Shown here piece after piece: positions 33,509 to 44,689 of a DNA stretch of 64,000 nt. Origin of the DNA: Massariosphaeria phaeospora. Lineage: Eukaryota > Ascomycota > Dothideomycetes > Pleosporales. The translations under genes were made by a program, and so were the position numbers. The DNA is taken from positions 1 to 64,000 of the forward strand of contig JAADJZ010000042.1 in the NCBI GenBank assembly GCA_011032825.1. The letters run 5' to 3'. Under the pieces are notes generated by a model. That model did not search any database, was not told the origin of the DNA, and worked only from the letters and a program-made list of their open reading frames with translations. Numbering within the stretch: position 1 is the stretch's first letter; each line of letters opens with the position of its first letter.

Positions 33509-33941
33509 ACGTACTCTATAGGTTCGCCGAACACATAGGTTCGCCGAACACTTGTTTTTACTAAAGAAAATTAATAATCTAAAGCTTAATAACTCTAGAT
33601 CTACTTAATAGAATTTTCTAAAAATTTAATCTGTTATTTCTGTATACATTAACTTTTTAATTCTAATATTACTAAGCTCTACATAGTCTAATTCTAGAAA
33701 TACAAAAAGTACGCTAAAATAATCTCTATAATTTAAGCTTTCTTTAATAGCTTTTCAAATACTAAGGCTAGAGCTTAGTAACTTTAGAATCTTAAAGTTT
33801 ATATAGATGCAGCTTAGTAGTGAATTTTTTAAAGAATTCTATAAAGTAAATCTAGAGTTATTAAGCCTTAGATTATTGATTTTCTTTAGTAAAAACAAGT
33901 GTTCGGCGAACTTGTGTGTTCGGCGAACTTATAAAGTACAT
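33509..33941. mobile_element. F3-ii: 433-bp MITE with pogo-type ends
   Basis: Flanked by TA (33507-33508; 33942-33943). Long inverted arms shared with F3-i and F3-iii. The terminal motif GTTCGCCGAACAC appears twice at each end and is different from those of the other two copies. Non-coding. Confidence 0.88.
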
Positions 33942-34616
33942 TACATTAAAAAGCTATAAAAAGTGCAATAGGTGCGAAAGCATGCAAATAGTAACAATTT
34001 TGTTTTTTTTGTAGTATTGCTAGAATTTAAGCGAGTTGTAGCTTTTATAGCTGTTAATTGCGAGTAGTTAGTAGCTACTAACTACTTTTTTCTTTGTATA
34101 CTTATTAAAGTGCTTTAACTACTTAAAACTAAGTTTATTTATTATCTAGCTGTTTTTAGAAACTGCAATAACCTAGTTCTAAAGCAAGTTATTTTTTTGT
34201 ACTAAGCAAAGAAATAGTAGTAGCTTTTAAAAATAATAAAAAGTAGAATAGCTTACTTTGTTGCGTTAATGCTTTGAATAACTATTGTTTACTTTTTATT
34301 GCTTTGCTGTATTGCTTTTAGCCGTTTTCGTTTCTCTAAAGCTATAACAACTACTTTAGTTAATATCTAGCTTATTATAAAGCTTGTTTTGTTAAAGTTG
34401 TACGTATTTATATTTTAGATACTATACTTAGCTTTTATATTAGCTACTAGGCGAAACTAGCTCTAGATAATTTTAGAATTTTTGCAAAGCGCTTTTTTGT
34501 AGTTGTACTTGCGATTAAATTTTATTGTAAACTTAAAGTAGTGCATAACTTACGTACTAAGCTAGTTTAAACTAACTTAGCTTAAGTTGCGCTTTGCGCG
34601 CAAAGAATTAGCTATA

Positions 34617-36465
34617 ACGTATTAGATTATTACTTTAGTTAAACTATTACCTTAGTTAGTTTTCCTTAGCACAACCAACTTATTTTAAAGAATATTAAAT
34701 TAATTGCTATTAAACAAGAAACTTGCATACGTCGTGCTAGCTTTAGATTTAAAAGCTTTTTTTGTATTTTTTTAAAAGGTTCGAGTATTGTGCTTTGTAT
34801 TACTATAGTTTTTACAGCGCTATAGAGCTAGTTGTACTCTTTTTTAACTCTTTTTACTACGCGCTTTTTTTAATAGCTAAAGTGCTGTAGACGCTTTAGT
34901 AGCTACTTGCGCTAATTTGTTACTATACTCTATTGTGCTACTTGTCTAAATTCGCTTTTGTTTTTGTAATTTTCTTTTTGTTGCTTCTTTAATAGTTTTT
35001 TTAAAGCTAGAGATTCGATTGCGCATTAGCTTAACTTAATAAGCTATCTAGTAAAACTCTTTAACAAGCTAGTTAACTTTATTCTTTAGAAATAATAAAA
35101 AGAAACTAAGCTTAGTAGTAATAAGCTTTAATTGCGATTCAAATTTAAGCGTATTAGTTAGAGTTTTTGACTACTATAGCGTTTTTAGTACGAAAAGTAG
35201 TAGTAGAGTACGTAGCTGTACTTTAAAGCAATTAAAAACTACTTACGCGTTAATAGAAACTAGCTTTAAAACTTTAAAAGCTTTCTTGCAGTTTTTTATT
35301 GTAAACACTTTAAAAAACGCGTTTTTAAAAGCTAGCAAGAAGCTTTTTTTGTTAATATAGAAAACGCGCTAGCGCGCTAAGTTCTAAACGCGTTAAGAGT
35401 ACTTTAGCTTTAGCAGCAAAAAGTAAACTACATCTAGCAGCTAGAGAATATAGAATAAATAATCTAGCATGCAAAGCGTAAAGATTTTGTTCTTAAAGTA
35501 ATAGTTTTTGAAATTCTAAGATTAGTAGCTTTTATAGCCGTTTAAAATAAGTAGCTAATACTTTTTTACTTAACGCGCTTTTGTATGCGCGTTAAAGTGC
35601 TTTAACTATTTAAAACTAAAAGCGTTGTTTGTCTAGCTGTTCTTAAAGACCAAAAGCTTTTAATTGCTAGGTATAGAGTTCTTTTCGTACTATGCTAAAA
35701 TGTAAACGCGCTTTTTGTAGATAATAAACAGCGAGATTGCGTACTTTGCGGCGCAAATGCTCTAGATAACTATTGCCTACTCTTAATTACTTAGCTAAAT
35801 AAAATTAAGTTGAGTACGTTTTTAAAAGCTTGTAACGACTTTTATAAAGCTAATTACGCTTATTTAGAAACTAGTTTTGTTAGAGTTGTGCACGTTGTCG
35901 TTGTAAACGCTGTACTTAGCTTTGGTATTCTTTACTAACTTAAACCACGCGCTAATTATTTTTAAATTCTTTTGAAGTATTCTCTGCTTATTTTTAGCTC
36001 AATTGAACGCTATTTTAAGCTAATCTAAACGCGTTACAAATTTCTTAGCCTAGTGTTTGCTAACTAGCTCTTTACCGCGCACACTTAGTACTTTATTAGC
36101 TATATCTGCTACTTTACACAGCTAAAGCGCGAATTCTCGCGAATTAAAGTTAAGTATATATCAAACAATTGTTTGCTCTTTAATTGCTGTAAGCTTATAG
36201 TCGTTAGCAAGTAATTTAAAGCAAAATAGAATTTCTTTAGCGCGTTTAGAAAGAGTATAGTAATTAACGTTAAAAGCAGCAGCAGTAGCTTAATAGCTTT
36301 AAAATTAGCTAGCTTAAAAGGCTGCAAGGGCAATTTGAAGCTTCTTTTCGTTTTGCTGTAATAACGCGTTGTTTAGTTAAAGTATAACAAGATAATAAAA
36401 GAAGTAGCAGCTTTAGCAGATTTTGTTGCTTTTAATAGTTTGTTGCTTTTGGTAGTAGATTACGT
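34617..36465 (-). mobile_element. F1-iii: pogo-like element (1,849 bp) with mismatched ends
   Basis: Flanked by TA (34615-34616; 36466-36467) and collinear with F1-i over its whole length. The left motif pair is TTACTTTAGTTA / TTACCTTAGTTA, whereas the right pair, inverted, is TACCAAAAGCAAC / TATTAAAAGCAAC. Left flank is F2 coding sequence and right flank is an inverted MITE-A, so the flanks do not rejoin when the element is removed. It is best explained as a fusion of two F1 copies. Transposase on the minus strand is destroyed by stops. Confidence 0.85.
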
Positions 36466-36467
36466 TA

Positions 36468-36953
36468 GCTGTTATAATTATAAAAAGAAAATATATTAAA
36501 ATATAGAATTGTAGAGGTTTGTGCTAATCTAACCTATACTTAAGCTAAAACGTTTTAGCGTAGGTATAAGTTGAGTTAGCACTAGAGTTTTACGTAAGCT
36601 AACTCAACTTTAACTTAACTTATACCTATTTACTACTTTAGTAGAAAGTATTTATTGTTGAGTTTAAATTAAGTTAGAGTTGCATAGACCTAAAGTTAGA
36701 GTTAAGTTAAAGTAATCAAAGCGTAGGTTAAAGTTAGGTTATAGGTACTACCGTTAGGTTAATAAACTTGTTATAACTAGCTGTTATAATTATAAAAAAA
36801 AATATATTAAAATATAAAATTGTAGAGGTCTATGCTAAATTAACTTATACCTACGCTAAAACGTTTTAGCGTAGGTATAGGTTAAGTTAGCACTAGAGTT
36901 TTACGTAAGCTAACTTAACTTTAACTTAACTTATACCTATTTACTACTCTATT
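36468..36953 (-). repeat. Two adjacent MITE-A-type copies (one 5'-truncated)
   Basis: From 36468 an inverted MITE-A begins inside its sequence at GCTGTTATAATTATAAAAAG, where the F1 insertion cut it, and runs to about 36640. A second copy follows directly to 36953, lacking the first dozen bases of its CGCTAGCG end. The central foldback GCTAAAACGTTTTAGC is present in both. The 36954-37212 stretch after it is AT-rich with no assignable content. Confidence 0.72.
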
Positions 36954-37212
36954 TAAAAGAATATTAAAGCTAATTGCTTTTGCGACTTGTATTATTACGC
37001 ACTAAACTTTGTTAACTAGTAGATTAATAACAACGCAAATACGCTACCTATAGCAAAAAAAGAAATATAGTTGAAAATCGTAGAAAGAAATAAGTAGAAC
37101 TTAAACTAAATAATGTACCTAGTACATAGCTTAACGCTAGAAACTTAGGTATTTTATTACAAAACGCTAGTGTTTTTTTATTAATAGTAAAGTAGAAAGC
37201 GCTAGAGTAGAA

Positions 37213-37402
37213 GCTACGCTAGCGAATAAGTAAAAAGTATCTATTGTTAAGTATAAGTAAAGTAGTAAATAGATATAAGTTAAGTTAAAGTTAAGTTAGC
37301 TTACGTAAAACTCTAGTGCTAACTTAACCTATACCTACGCTAAAACTAGAGTCTTACGTAAGCTAACTCAACTTTAACTTAATCTATACTTATTTACTAC
37401 TC
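37213..37402. repeat. Shortened MITE-A foldback
   Basis: A compact MITE-A derivative: CGCTAGCGAATAAGTA start, then a hairpin whose arms (GTAGTAAATA...AGTTAGCTTACGTAA and its inverse) are nearly perfect complements with only a short loop. Part of the standard centre is deleted. Non-coding. Confidence 0.65.
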
Positions 37403-37771
37403 TAGTAGAAGCTAACTTACAACGGCTTTAACAACGCGCAGAACCTAAAGTGCCGTAAAGCAAAAATAAAGCGTATAAAGAAGCACTTAGAGAACCTACC
37501 GTTGATACAATTCAACAGCGCTAGCGGCGAAAGCAATCTTGCAGAGAATGTTCTTAAAAATTTAGCGCGTTTATAGAACAAACATAGTAAGTTAACAACG
37601 CAGTTACCTACGTACACTAAAACACTACGCGCTAATTGCTAGCAACTCTGCAGCGACGTAGTAACTATTTTTATTTTTTTCTAATAGCGTTGGCTGTTGC
37701 TACAGCGTTAAGAGAGTAACTTTTGTGTATAGCCAAAGTTAACTTAGTTATTTCCAAATGTTATTCTATCG
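37403..37771. other. AT-rich segment with no recognisable gene
   Basis: A minus-strand open stretch (about 37617-37417) has no domain character. The segment is probably remnant hAT-1 or the flank of the DDE_3 transposon; its terminal inverted repeats could not be identified. Confidence 0.35.
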
Positions 37772-38758
37772 TTACCTATCTACAATATATCTACAGTGCT
37801 TGAAGAAGCTTTCTGCCTAGCTTGCCTCTCTATAGCAGCACTACTCTACGGCCATTTTGAGCGCGTATTCGAAGCTAGTAAACATTACTACCTCCTCTTA
37901 ATGCCGCTTGAGCCAGGACTTCAACACCTTAAAGGACTGCTCAATCGGATTGAAATTAGGTGAGTATGGCGGCAGGAACTCTAGCTGAACACCTCGCTCA
38001 GCACAGAGCGCCGCAATACTCGGCGATCGATGGATTGACGCGTTATCCAGTACAATTATCGACCGCGGCAGTAGATAAGAGTTGCAATGAGGCAATACGT
38101 GATCCCGCAGGAAATCCTCAAATATCTCGCTGTTAATGCCGCCTTGGAACACTGTATGGCAGAGATAGCCATCGATCGTCAATGCTAGCAACAGGCTCCA
38201 CCTTTCTAATCTCTTCATAGAGTAGGCAACGTCAACAGGCGTATTGATAGGTGACCAGCCGTACTTTCGATCCCCCGTTCTCTCGTTAGCAGCCGACTCG
38301 TCAATACAGACGATTTGCTCTGCTCTCCACGTTTGTAGGCGATACCTGAACACTGCGCGCAGCGGCTCACTCCTCTCGCGGGCGTGTTTAGTTGCCTTTT
38401 TACGACTCCATCGCGCTCGCTCCAGGCCTCTGTACAAAACGGCTACAGAGACAGTTACGTCGTACTCATCGTACAAAAACGCCTGCATCTCTTCAAGATA
38501 AGCGCTCGGCTTCTCCCGCAGGAAGGCAAGCAGGCCATCAATATGAGCCTGTAGCAATAATGGCGGCCGACCTCGCTGTACAGCAACTGGCGCGTACGGC
38601 TCCCTAAAAACGTCAAGGTTGAGTCGATATTTACGAAGGCTCTGATTGCTCACTCCTAGCTCTCTGTTGATAGCGCAGTCTCTGTAGCCAGCTTCAATCC
38701 GATTGACTACCCGCTGGATGAGCTCCGGTTCGAGCCTCCTGCCGCCTCCTCTCTCCAT
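37772..38758 (-). pseudogene. IS630/Tc1-superfamily DDE_3 transposase with C-terminal nonsense mutations
   Basis: From ATG 38758 an open frame of 286 residues encodes a paired helix-turn-helix region (residues about 10-60: AINRELGVSNQSLRKY), a linker, and the catalytic domain. The triad is Asp153 (CIDESAANERTGDRKYGW), Asp238 (IIVLDNASIHRS) and Glu273 (PPYSPNFNPIEQSF), with 34 residues between the last two. The TAA at 37898-37900 follows KSWLKRH. The same frame continues 41 more codons to TAA 37772-37774, with two further TAG, all at positions readable as Gln. The family normally has such a C-terminal helix. The catalytic core is thus intact and GC-balanced within otherwise RIP-saturated DNA, indicating a late arrival. 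The element termini were not found. Confidence 0.88.
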
Positions 38759-38979
38759 TTGAGGGCTATCTTGACTGCTACAAAGCGTAGCCTCACGAAA
38801 TCCGCGAAATTTGAATGATAAATGAACGATATTGACTGAAAAACAGGAGAGCTATCCTGGATGCATTTTGCCTCATACAAAATTGGCGTGTGGCCGATGT
38901 TTAGCCTATCTAGCGCACAGACCATGGGAAAGGTATCTCGAGAACCACAATAGTGATTACGTACTACGGTAATACTGCG

Positions 38980-39199
38980 ACGACTACAATACCAAAAACC
39001 TATCGTGAGATTGCTTCTGCGGCAAAACGAGCAGCCTTACCCGCTACCTCAATCAAGCTCATCAAGCTGAACAATCAAGCTGACCCTCCTTAGCTTGGAT
39101 TGCTAAAAAATTAGTATAGGCGAGCTTGACTTGATGGGATTGATAATTATCAAGCTATCAATCAAGCGCTTGCAAGCCGCTTGATTGTTGACAAGTCTG
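38980..39199. repeat. Right subterminal repeats and terminus of hAT-1
   Basis: A cluster of CAATCAAGCT / AGCTTGATTG-type motifs at about 39045-39190, mirrored at the left end (18520-18640), leads to the inverted terminus ending at 39199. Such clusters are typical hAT transposase-binding regions. The 38759-38979 stretch before it is probably the transposon flank of the DDE_3 gene. Confidence 0.75.
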
Positions 39200-39217
39200 C
39201 AAATGAGTGGCACTCAC

Positions 39218-39549
39218 CTATAATCCTTTCTGTTCAAACGCGACGTCAAAACGCTCTTCGATTGACCAGTGTAACCGAACAGCCAAGAGGCATACTGCTG
39301 GTCACCAATAGTGACGGCCTCCTGCAAGCACATCACCCGTACATGTCTTTCTTCGTTTTCGCCCGTACGGCAATCAGTGTTGGCAGCAAAACTGTTCTCG
39401 GTTGTGCTCCCCTCAATAGTATGAGAGCAAAGCAGCATTCCAGCGGTGATAGCCACAGTTCCAGCTAAAAAGCACGGATAGCCGTACGAGGACACCGGGT
39501 AGCCCCCCTTTCCCCATCTCCAATAGTAAGTTGTTAGAGCAGGGATCAC
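39218..39549 (-). pseudogene. Upstream exon of the modin-like membrane-protein gene
   Basis: Minus-strand open segment of 110 codons: YPVSSYGYPCFLAGTVAI leads into a hydrophobic helix (TVAITAGMLLC), then IEGST, a Cys/charged part, and MCLQEAVTIGDQQYASW. I recall the order hydrophobic helix, IE.ST, LQ....V.DQ..., then a second helix with GLR.LHWS from large fungal membrane proteins. The second helix is encoded 20.8 kb away at 18422. The exon ends at 39218 before GTGAGT. Removing hAT-1 leaves an 87-nt intron (GTGAGT...CTAAC...TTGTCAG) whose phase matches both exons. Upstream exons were not recognised; the gene may be truncated here. Confidence 0.7.
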
Positions 39550-40072
39550 TAAGACGTGTGCTTAAGTCGTGCCGGGAAAGGGTACTGTCTGGGCCCAGCA
39601 GCAGCAGGAGCTTCCGTAGTTACGGTTTGGGACGGAGGCAGGATGAAGTCATGCCGACAGACTGCAGGCGCCCGATCCCAGCGGTATGTCTTCGTCGTCG
39701 AGGTTCGAGGCGGAGGCGGAGGCGGAAGCGGCCCGAAAGCTCTACTCTTCGTCCCGATCGGTTTCCACGGCGTAATACGTAGCGTAACAGCAAAGGAAGC
39801 ACTCAGCTCACGGCCGACGACATATCATAGAACAAGGCTGATGCAATTGAATGCACAGGCGAAGGTGCAAGTGCAAGTGAAGGTCAAGGTCGGGGGTGGA
39901 GTGTGCTTGTCGTGACGCGTCGTAGAAACCTAGGCAAACTCGACAGAAAATTCCCTGCCAAGTCCGCTTCTAAACTAGGCCTAGTCGCTTAACGTCTATT
40001 ACTACCTACATTCTCTTGTTTTTCTAGTTTACGCTATTAGTTACTACTAATACCTAGGTAGCTAATAATTAC
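39550..40072. other. GC-balanced to AT-rich transition with short tandem repeats, no gene
   Basis: Contains GGAGGC repeats at about 39708-39732 and AAGTGC/AAGGTC hexamer runs at about 39858-39895. Open frames on both strands are low-complexity (poly-Gly, Gln-Val) and I do not support them as genes. Upstream sequence of the modin-like gene may lie here. Composition turns AT-rich at about 39960. Confidence 0.5.
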
Positions 40073-40074
40073 TA

Positions 40075-40432
40075 ACGTATTCGATTACTAAGTGCGCTAG
40101 ACTACTAAGTGCGCCAAAATCTCTTAGCACAACCAACTTATTTTAAAGAACATTAAATTAATTTCTATTAAACAAAAAACCTGCGTACGTTGTGCTAGCT
40201 TTAGATTTAAAAGCTTTTTTTGTATTTTTTTAGCAAGTTTAGATATTGTGCTTTGTATTACTATAATTTTTACAGCGTTGTAGAACTAGTTGTACTTTTT
40301 CTTAACTTTTTTTACTACGCGCTTTTTTTAATAGCTAAGGCGTTGTAAACGCTTTAGCAGCTACTTATGCTAATTTGTTACTATACTCTATTGTACTACT
40401 TATCTAAATTCGCTTTTGTTTGCGCAATTTTT
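40075..40432 (-). mobile_element. F1-v: left end of a pogo-like element, truncated
   Basis: Terminus ACGTATTCGATTACTAAG at 40075 after TA 40073-40074. Motif pair ATTACTAAGTGCGC / CTACTAAGTGCGC. Then sequence collinear with F1-i and F1-iii until about 40432, where similarity stops. The interrupting DNA (40433-40589) is not identified. Confidence 0.75.
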
Positions 40433-40589
40433 GCTTAGTTATCTTTGCTAATTAATTTTTAAGCTTTTTAATATAGTAGTTCTTAAGCGCGTTTTAATGT
40501 AGCATTAATTTAGCTCTTTTTACAAGCTAAAAAAGCTACTTTGCGCTAAAGTAAGCGATTTAGTAATAGAATCGCGTACTAGCTTTAAT

Positions 40590-42196
40590 TGCTAAAAGAA
40601 AATCGCCAAAGATAGCAAGTTCTAGATAAAAAATATAATAAATTTAATAAAGTTTATTTACAGCGCAGGCAAAAAGGCTTTATATACTTTTTACTAGGTA
40701 GTTACTTGCGTTTTTACTAGAAGTCTACAGCGCTTGTAGCTATAGGCAGTATATTATTAATATATTAAACTAGCAAGCGTTAGCTCTAAAATTCGTTAGA
40801 GTTTTACAACTAAAGCAATTTATTAGGTTTTTAGTTTATTATCGAAAGCTACTAAAGCTCTACGACTAAAGCTATTTATTAAGCTTTTAACCTATTACAT
40901 AAGCTTTTTTCGTAACTTGTAGTTAAAAGCAAGATTGCAGCAATTTGCGATTTTTTTACAAAGCTCGTTTACGTTTTAGTATTCTTGCGATAGTTTCGCT
41001 ATTGTAGAAGTTCTTTGGCAATTTTCCGTTAACGTTCTAGTAAGTTGCTGAAAATTCTAGCTATGTATTTAAAGCTTTTGTATTTTAGAGTTTAGCTGCT
41101 AGTTTCTATGTAGCTAATTTATAGCCTATTTACTTAACTTAATACTTTAGCTTTAGCTTTTTTTAGCTTTTTTCTAGCGCTTGCTTGTAATGCGTTTAAC
41201 TAGCTATTTCTATTCGCTTTCTATAGTAACGCTTTTTAAGCGCTAGTTAAATATTATCTAGCTCTTTAAAGAATTGTTTACTGCGAGTCTAAGCTTATTT
41301 ATTAAAAATATTAAGTTTATTTTAGAAAGTATGTTTAGAACTACGTTGCCTAGAGATTTTACATGTAAAACTATGTATTTACTATTTTTCTAGTTTAGTT
41401 TCTTGCTTAAGCGCTTATTAGAAATGTATTTTTTATATTGCAACTATACTTTATTTTCTACTTAAAGCAGCAGCGCTTTTTTTCTATGTTAATCTACTTA
41501 TTTTTTTTACTTCTATTAGGCTTCCGCTATAGTAGCTTATGCGAAGTTAATAACTTTTTTTACTTTTTTAGCTATTTTTACTACGCTTTGCTTAGAGTTT
41601 AAAGTTGCTTAGTAGAGCGTATTCAACTTTTTCTTTGCTTAAAGCTAAATTAAGTTTATCTCGTAGCTATGCTGCAGAAAAAAAAAGCTTACTTTTGTTA
41701 ACACTACTTTTTGTTTTTAGATTGCAATTTGTGCAATAGAGCATAGCTACGCTTAGTTTTTTTAGTTCTAGTTTACAAATAGCTTTAAAATAGTTTTAAT
41801 TATTAAATTTAGTTTTTCTGTAGCCTTGTTAGTTTCTAAGTAAAAAGCTATTAAGAGTTTTCTTGTTATTTTTAGCTTAGCGCAAAGTGTTTTCTAAAAG
41901 TTGCTTACAAATTGTGCTTTTTAGTTAAAAACAATAGCGTTAGAAAGCTAGTAGTAAGCTACTACTTTTTTAATAAATACTATTGCTACAAACGCTGCGT
42001 TAATTTTCGCTATAAAAACTAAAATTATATTTTTGCTTAGTTAGTTTGTAATAACTAGTAGATTTGTATACTCGTTGCTTTTTAGTAAGTTAGTAATAAA
42101 ATCTATAAAGAGTTCTTTCTAAATTTTATCTAGAATAAAAAGTAAGCGAAGAAATTTACTTTTTATTTCTTGCTATAGCTTTGCTTGTTTACATAC
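40590..42196 (-). mobile_element. Gypsy-III remnant: 3' LTR and integrase region
   Basis: On the minus strand an LTR of about 310 bp (40899-40590, beginning TGTAATAGG, related to the LTRs at 49475 and 62236) follows a stop-riddled integrase. VCKQAKL at 42180-42196 is the zinc-binding C-x2-C part with one Cys lost. Then IDFI retains the first catalytic Asp, and VFN-stop-KAQF replaces V-S-D-R-G-A-Q-F, so the second Asp is Asn. YLETNKATE replaces the H.ETDG.TE block. Gypsy-I inserted at 42197; the same frame resumes on its other side at 49379-49474. Confidence 0.75.
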
Positions 42197-42697
42197 TGTT
42201 ACAAACAAAGACGATACTAGGTATCGTAGACTAAGCAACGACGTAGGAAAGTTGTTAGAGCTTGCAGGTTTGCAAGACGAGAGTACAGCAATGCGCGAAG
42301 CAGAATTAGGTTAGCAGTTACGTAATAGTAATTAGTGCGATTAGAGCCTTGGCGGACTAAGCACACTAAGCGGCAAGCGCTTAGCTAGCCTAAAGCGCTT
42401 AGTAACTAAGCACACTAAGCGAACTAAGTAGAACGCTTTTAGCGAAGAATTATAGAACTATATAGATTAGCAGAATTTCTTTTACAGTTCGGATTCTTTG
42501 TAGTTAACTCTTCTAAGTACATTTTATACATAGATTAGATCTATAGGCAACAGATTGTTACTTTGTTATTCTATCTAGAATAAAATTGAGATTGTTTTTT
42601 TGTTGTCACTAAGCCTTTTGAACACAGAACAATTCCTTAGGCGGAATTTCTAAGTTTGATAACTTGTACCTTTAGTAAGAGAACACTTCTAATAACA
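42197..42697 (+). repeat. 5' LTR of gypsy-I
   Basis: 501 bp, TG...CA ends. Contains a TATAAA-like GTATAAAATGTAC (inverse) near 42510-42530. Internal sequence CGTTAACTACTTT starts immediately after 42697, where the primer-binding site should lie; no tRNA complement was identified, probably because of RIP. Confidence 0.92.
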
Positions 42698-42749
42698 CGT
42701 TAACTACTTTAGGTGCGGAACTAAGATAACATAGCAATACCTACGAGCT

Positions 42750-44650
42750 TACGCACAACGGGCAGCAGCGTTACTGCACCTACAACGAACTTAGCAACTG
42801 TAATAGCAAAGCAAGCCAATTAGATACAGCAGCAAGCAGAACAGATTTAAAAACTGTTAGCAGCAGTTACAAAGCTCTAAGGTAGGACAAAAAAAGAGTT
42901 AGCAAAAGCACTTTCTCTAGAGAAATATAGCAAGAGAAAGAGAAACCTAAAACTTTTTCTTACTAACGTAGACTTTTACTGCTGTTATTATAGCAACAGC
43001 TTTTACACGGATTAAAACAAGATTCTAGCAGCTAGAATGCACATAAAGGACGACGCAGCAGAATAGTTTTAGCTATACGCTAAAGATTACGTTACGCACG
43101 CAGAAAACGTAAAGAAGATAAAGCAAAACACGAAGCGCATTTTTAAAAACTAAGAGTTTTTTAAGCAGAAACTTTATACGATCTACAGCGAAGTAGACGA
43201 AACCTAGCAAGCAATAAACTAACTTAGACTACTTAGACAGAAAGGCTTAGCCGGCGAGTACACAATTAAATTCAAAAAAATTCAAGCCAAGGTAGACAAC
43301 GTAGAAGAACGCGGCTTATGCGAGTTCTACTACGCAAGGTTAAAAGAACACGTAAAAAATAAGATTAGTCGAAACAAAAAACTAAAGGAACTTAACGAGT
43401 TGATTAAGACCGCGGTACGAATTGACAACTAACTATAGCAACGACAGTAGAAACGCAAGTCTACTGTCAAACTATACATACGCTTGGTAACAACGATTAA
43501 GAAAACCTATTACTACGACTCAATGGATATCGACAGCATTAGACGAATCTAGAACAACAAACTACTACAAAAGCAGTTTAATAAAAAAAACGCTACCTCG
43601 ACAAGACAAGACCCTAAAAACAAGCTGTTAAAAGAAAAACGCTAGAAGCGTTACAACAATAAAGCATGTTTTTAATGCAGCAAAGACAAACACTTTCGCA
43701 GAAACTGCTTAGAAACACAACAGAAAGTAGCAAGCGCGCAAGCTGCTACTATTGCTATAGTTCAACTACAACGAGTAGCTACACTATATCCAAGAATCTA
43801 TAAAAAACCAGACAGCGAATAGGTCGAGGTAGAAAACCTAATAGCAAAGAAACTATTAGACTAGAAAACAAAGCCTGCCTATATACAAGCAAAAGAAATT
43901 ACAAATTAACTTTAAAACTACGAGTGCTGGATGTGCGGTAGGACTACCTACATTGCCTAGTACTACGATCAACAGTTTAAGGAACTACAGATTAAAAGAC
44001 TACAAGAATGAAAAGCTGCAAAAGCAGCAATAGCACAACAAAGACTAACAGAAAAGAAAATAAAGTTCGCTAATTAAGACAATTACAGAAACCTGCCTTA
44101 GCACTAGTGCAACAAGAAAAACTGCATATACCACACGAACGATAGAATCCTTGCGCAACAACAGCTAGAATTACTATTACACGTTTTACTCGAAAACGGC
44201 GAATGTACAGTAACAGAATGCTACGTACATAACTACAACAATTGGTTTAAAAACTACAGCAGCAGCTGCGCATAGGCATAGTGTTACAACAAGAAGTGTT
44301 AAACACACTAGTCTAGCAAGCATATTACAGAATAGTAGCCTATAAGTCTAAAGAACGAGAACTACTTAGAATGCAACAACAAATTATGCACAGAAAACTA
44401 CGATACGTGCCAAGCAGCACGCTAGCTTTTCTGCACTTAAAAATGCGCAATCTATTAGCTATAGAGATACGCAACTAGATAGAATCTTAAGAATCGAGAC
44501 TACAGCAAACACCTACAGCTATGGAAATGTTTTATCGACTAGTGCAAATACTACGATTAATAGGACATTCTAAAAGAACAGGCCTTAAGGGCTTTTTTAG
44601 CAAAAAACTAGTAAGCTACTAAACCTACGGTTAGAATAGTACGAGTGCTT
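42750..44650 (+). pseudogene. Gypsy-I gag-like region with zinc knuckle
   Basis: Stop-riddled plus-strand frame. At 43667-43709 a CCHC zinc knuckle is readable as C-F-stop-C-SKDK-H-FRRN-C, with the stop at a former Gln or Arg. The preceding sequence is rich in Lys, Gln and charged helices as in nucleocapsid precursors. A further Cys/His-rich stretch (CNKKNCIYH, about 44108-44134) follows in the same frame, perhaps the protease region. Not translatable as it stands. Confidence 0.72.
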
Positions 44651-44689
44651 TTAGCACGACTGTACAAAGCGTACAAAAGACGCAACCAA

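Larger units (their letters stand above)
32377..34614 (-). mobile_element. F2-c: pogo-like element (F2 family), truncated
   Basis: Left terminus ACGTACTTTACGAG at 32377 after TA 32375-32376. Minus-strand coding is collinear with F2-a/F2-b through the lysine-rich C-terminus and the DDE region. It carries a solo LTR (32935-33221) and an F3 MITE (33509-33941). At 34615 it is cut by F1-iii at a TA inside its N-terminal coding region, and the remaining N-terminal end is absent from the other side. Confidence 0.82.
18500..39199 (-). mobile_element. hAT-1: hAT transposon expanded to 20.7 kb by nested insertions
   Basis: Left terminus CATAGTTGTCAACAATCAAG starts at 18500. The right terminus, inverted CAGACTTGTCAACAATCAAG, ends at 39199. 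An exact 8-bp duplication CAAATGAG lies at 18492-18499 and 39200-39207. The two ends therefore belong to one insertion event, and everything between arrived within it later or with it. Pieces of one minus-strand hAT transposase (18658-19104, 21079-21158, about 27.9-29.7 kb) are separated by a Tc1-type element, a pogo-like element and a solo LTR. Subterminal GCTTGATTG-type repeats are dense at both ends. The insertion lies inside an intron of the modin-like gene, whose exons resume at 39218 with matching splice phase. Confidence 0.93.

Noticed and set aside
21161..39199. AT-rich block as mitochondrial insertion or centromere
   Set aside because: Every sizeable part can be assigned to nuclear transposons with target duplications. 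The composition is explained by RIP.
39531..39915. Plus-strand open frames beside the modin-like exon
   Set aside because: Low-complexity Gly/Arg and Gln-Val translations of short tandem repeats, without splice or promoter context.
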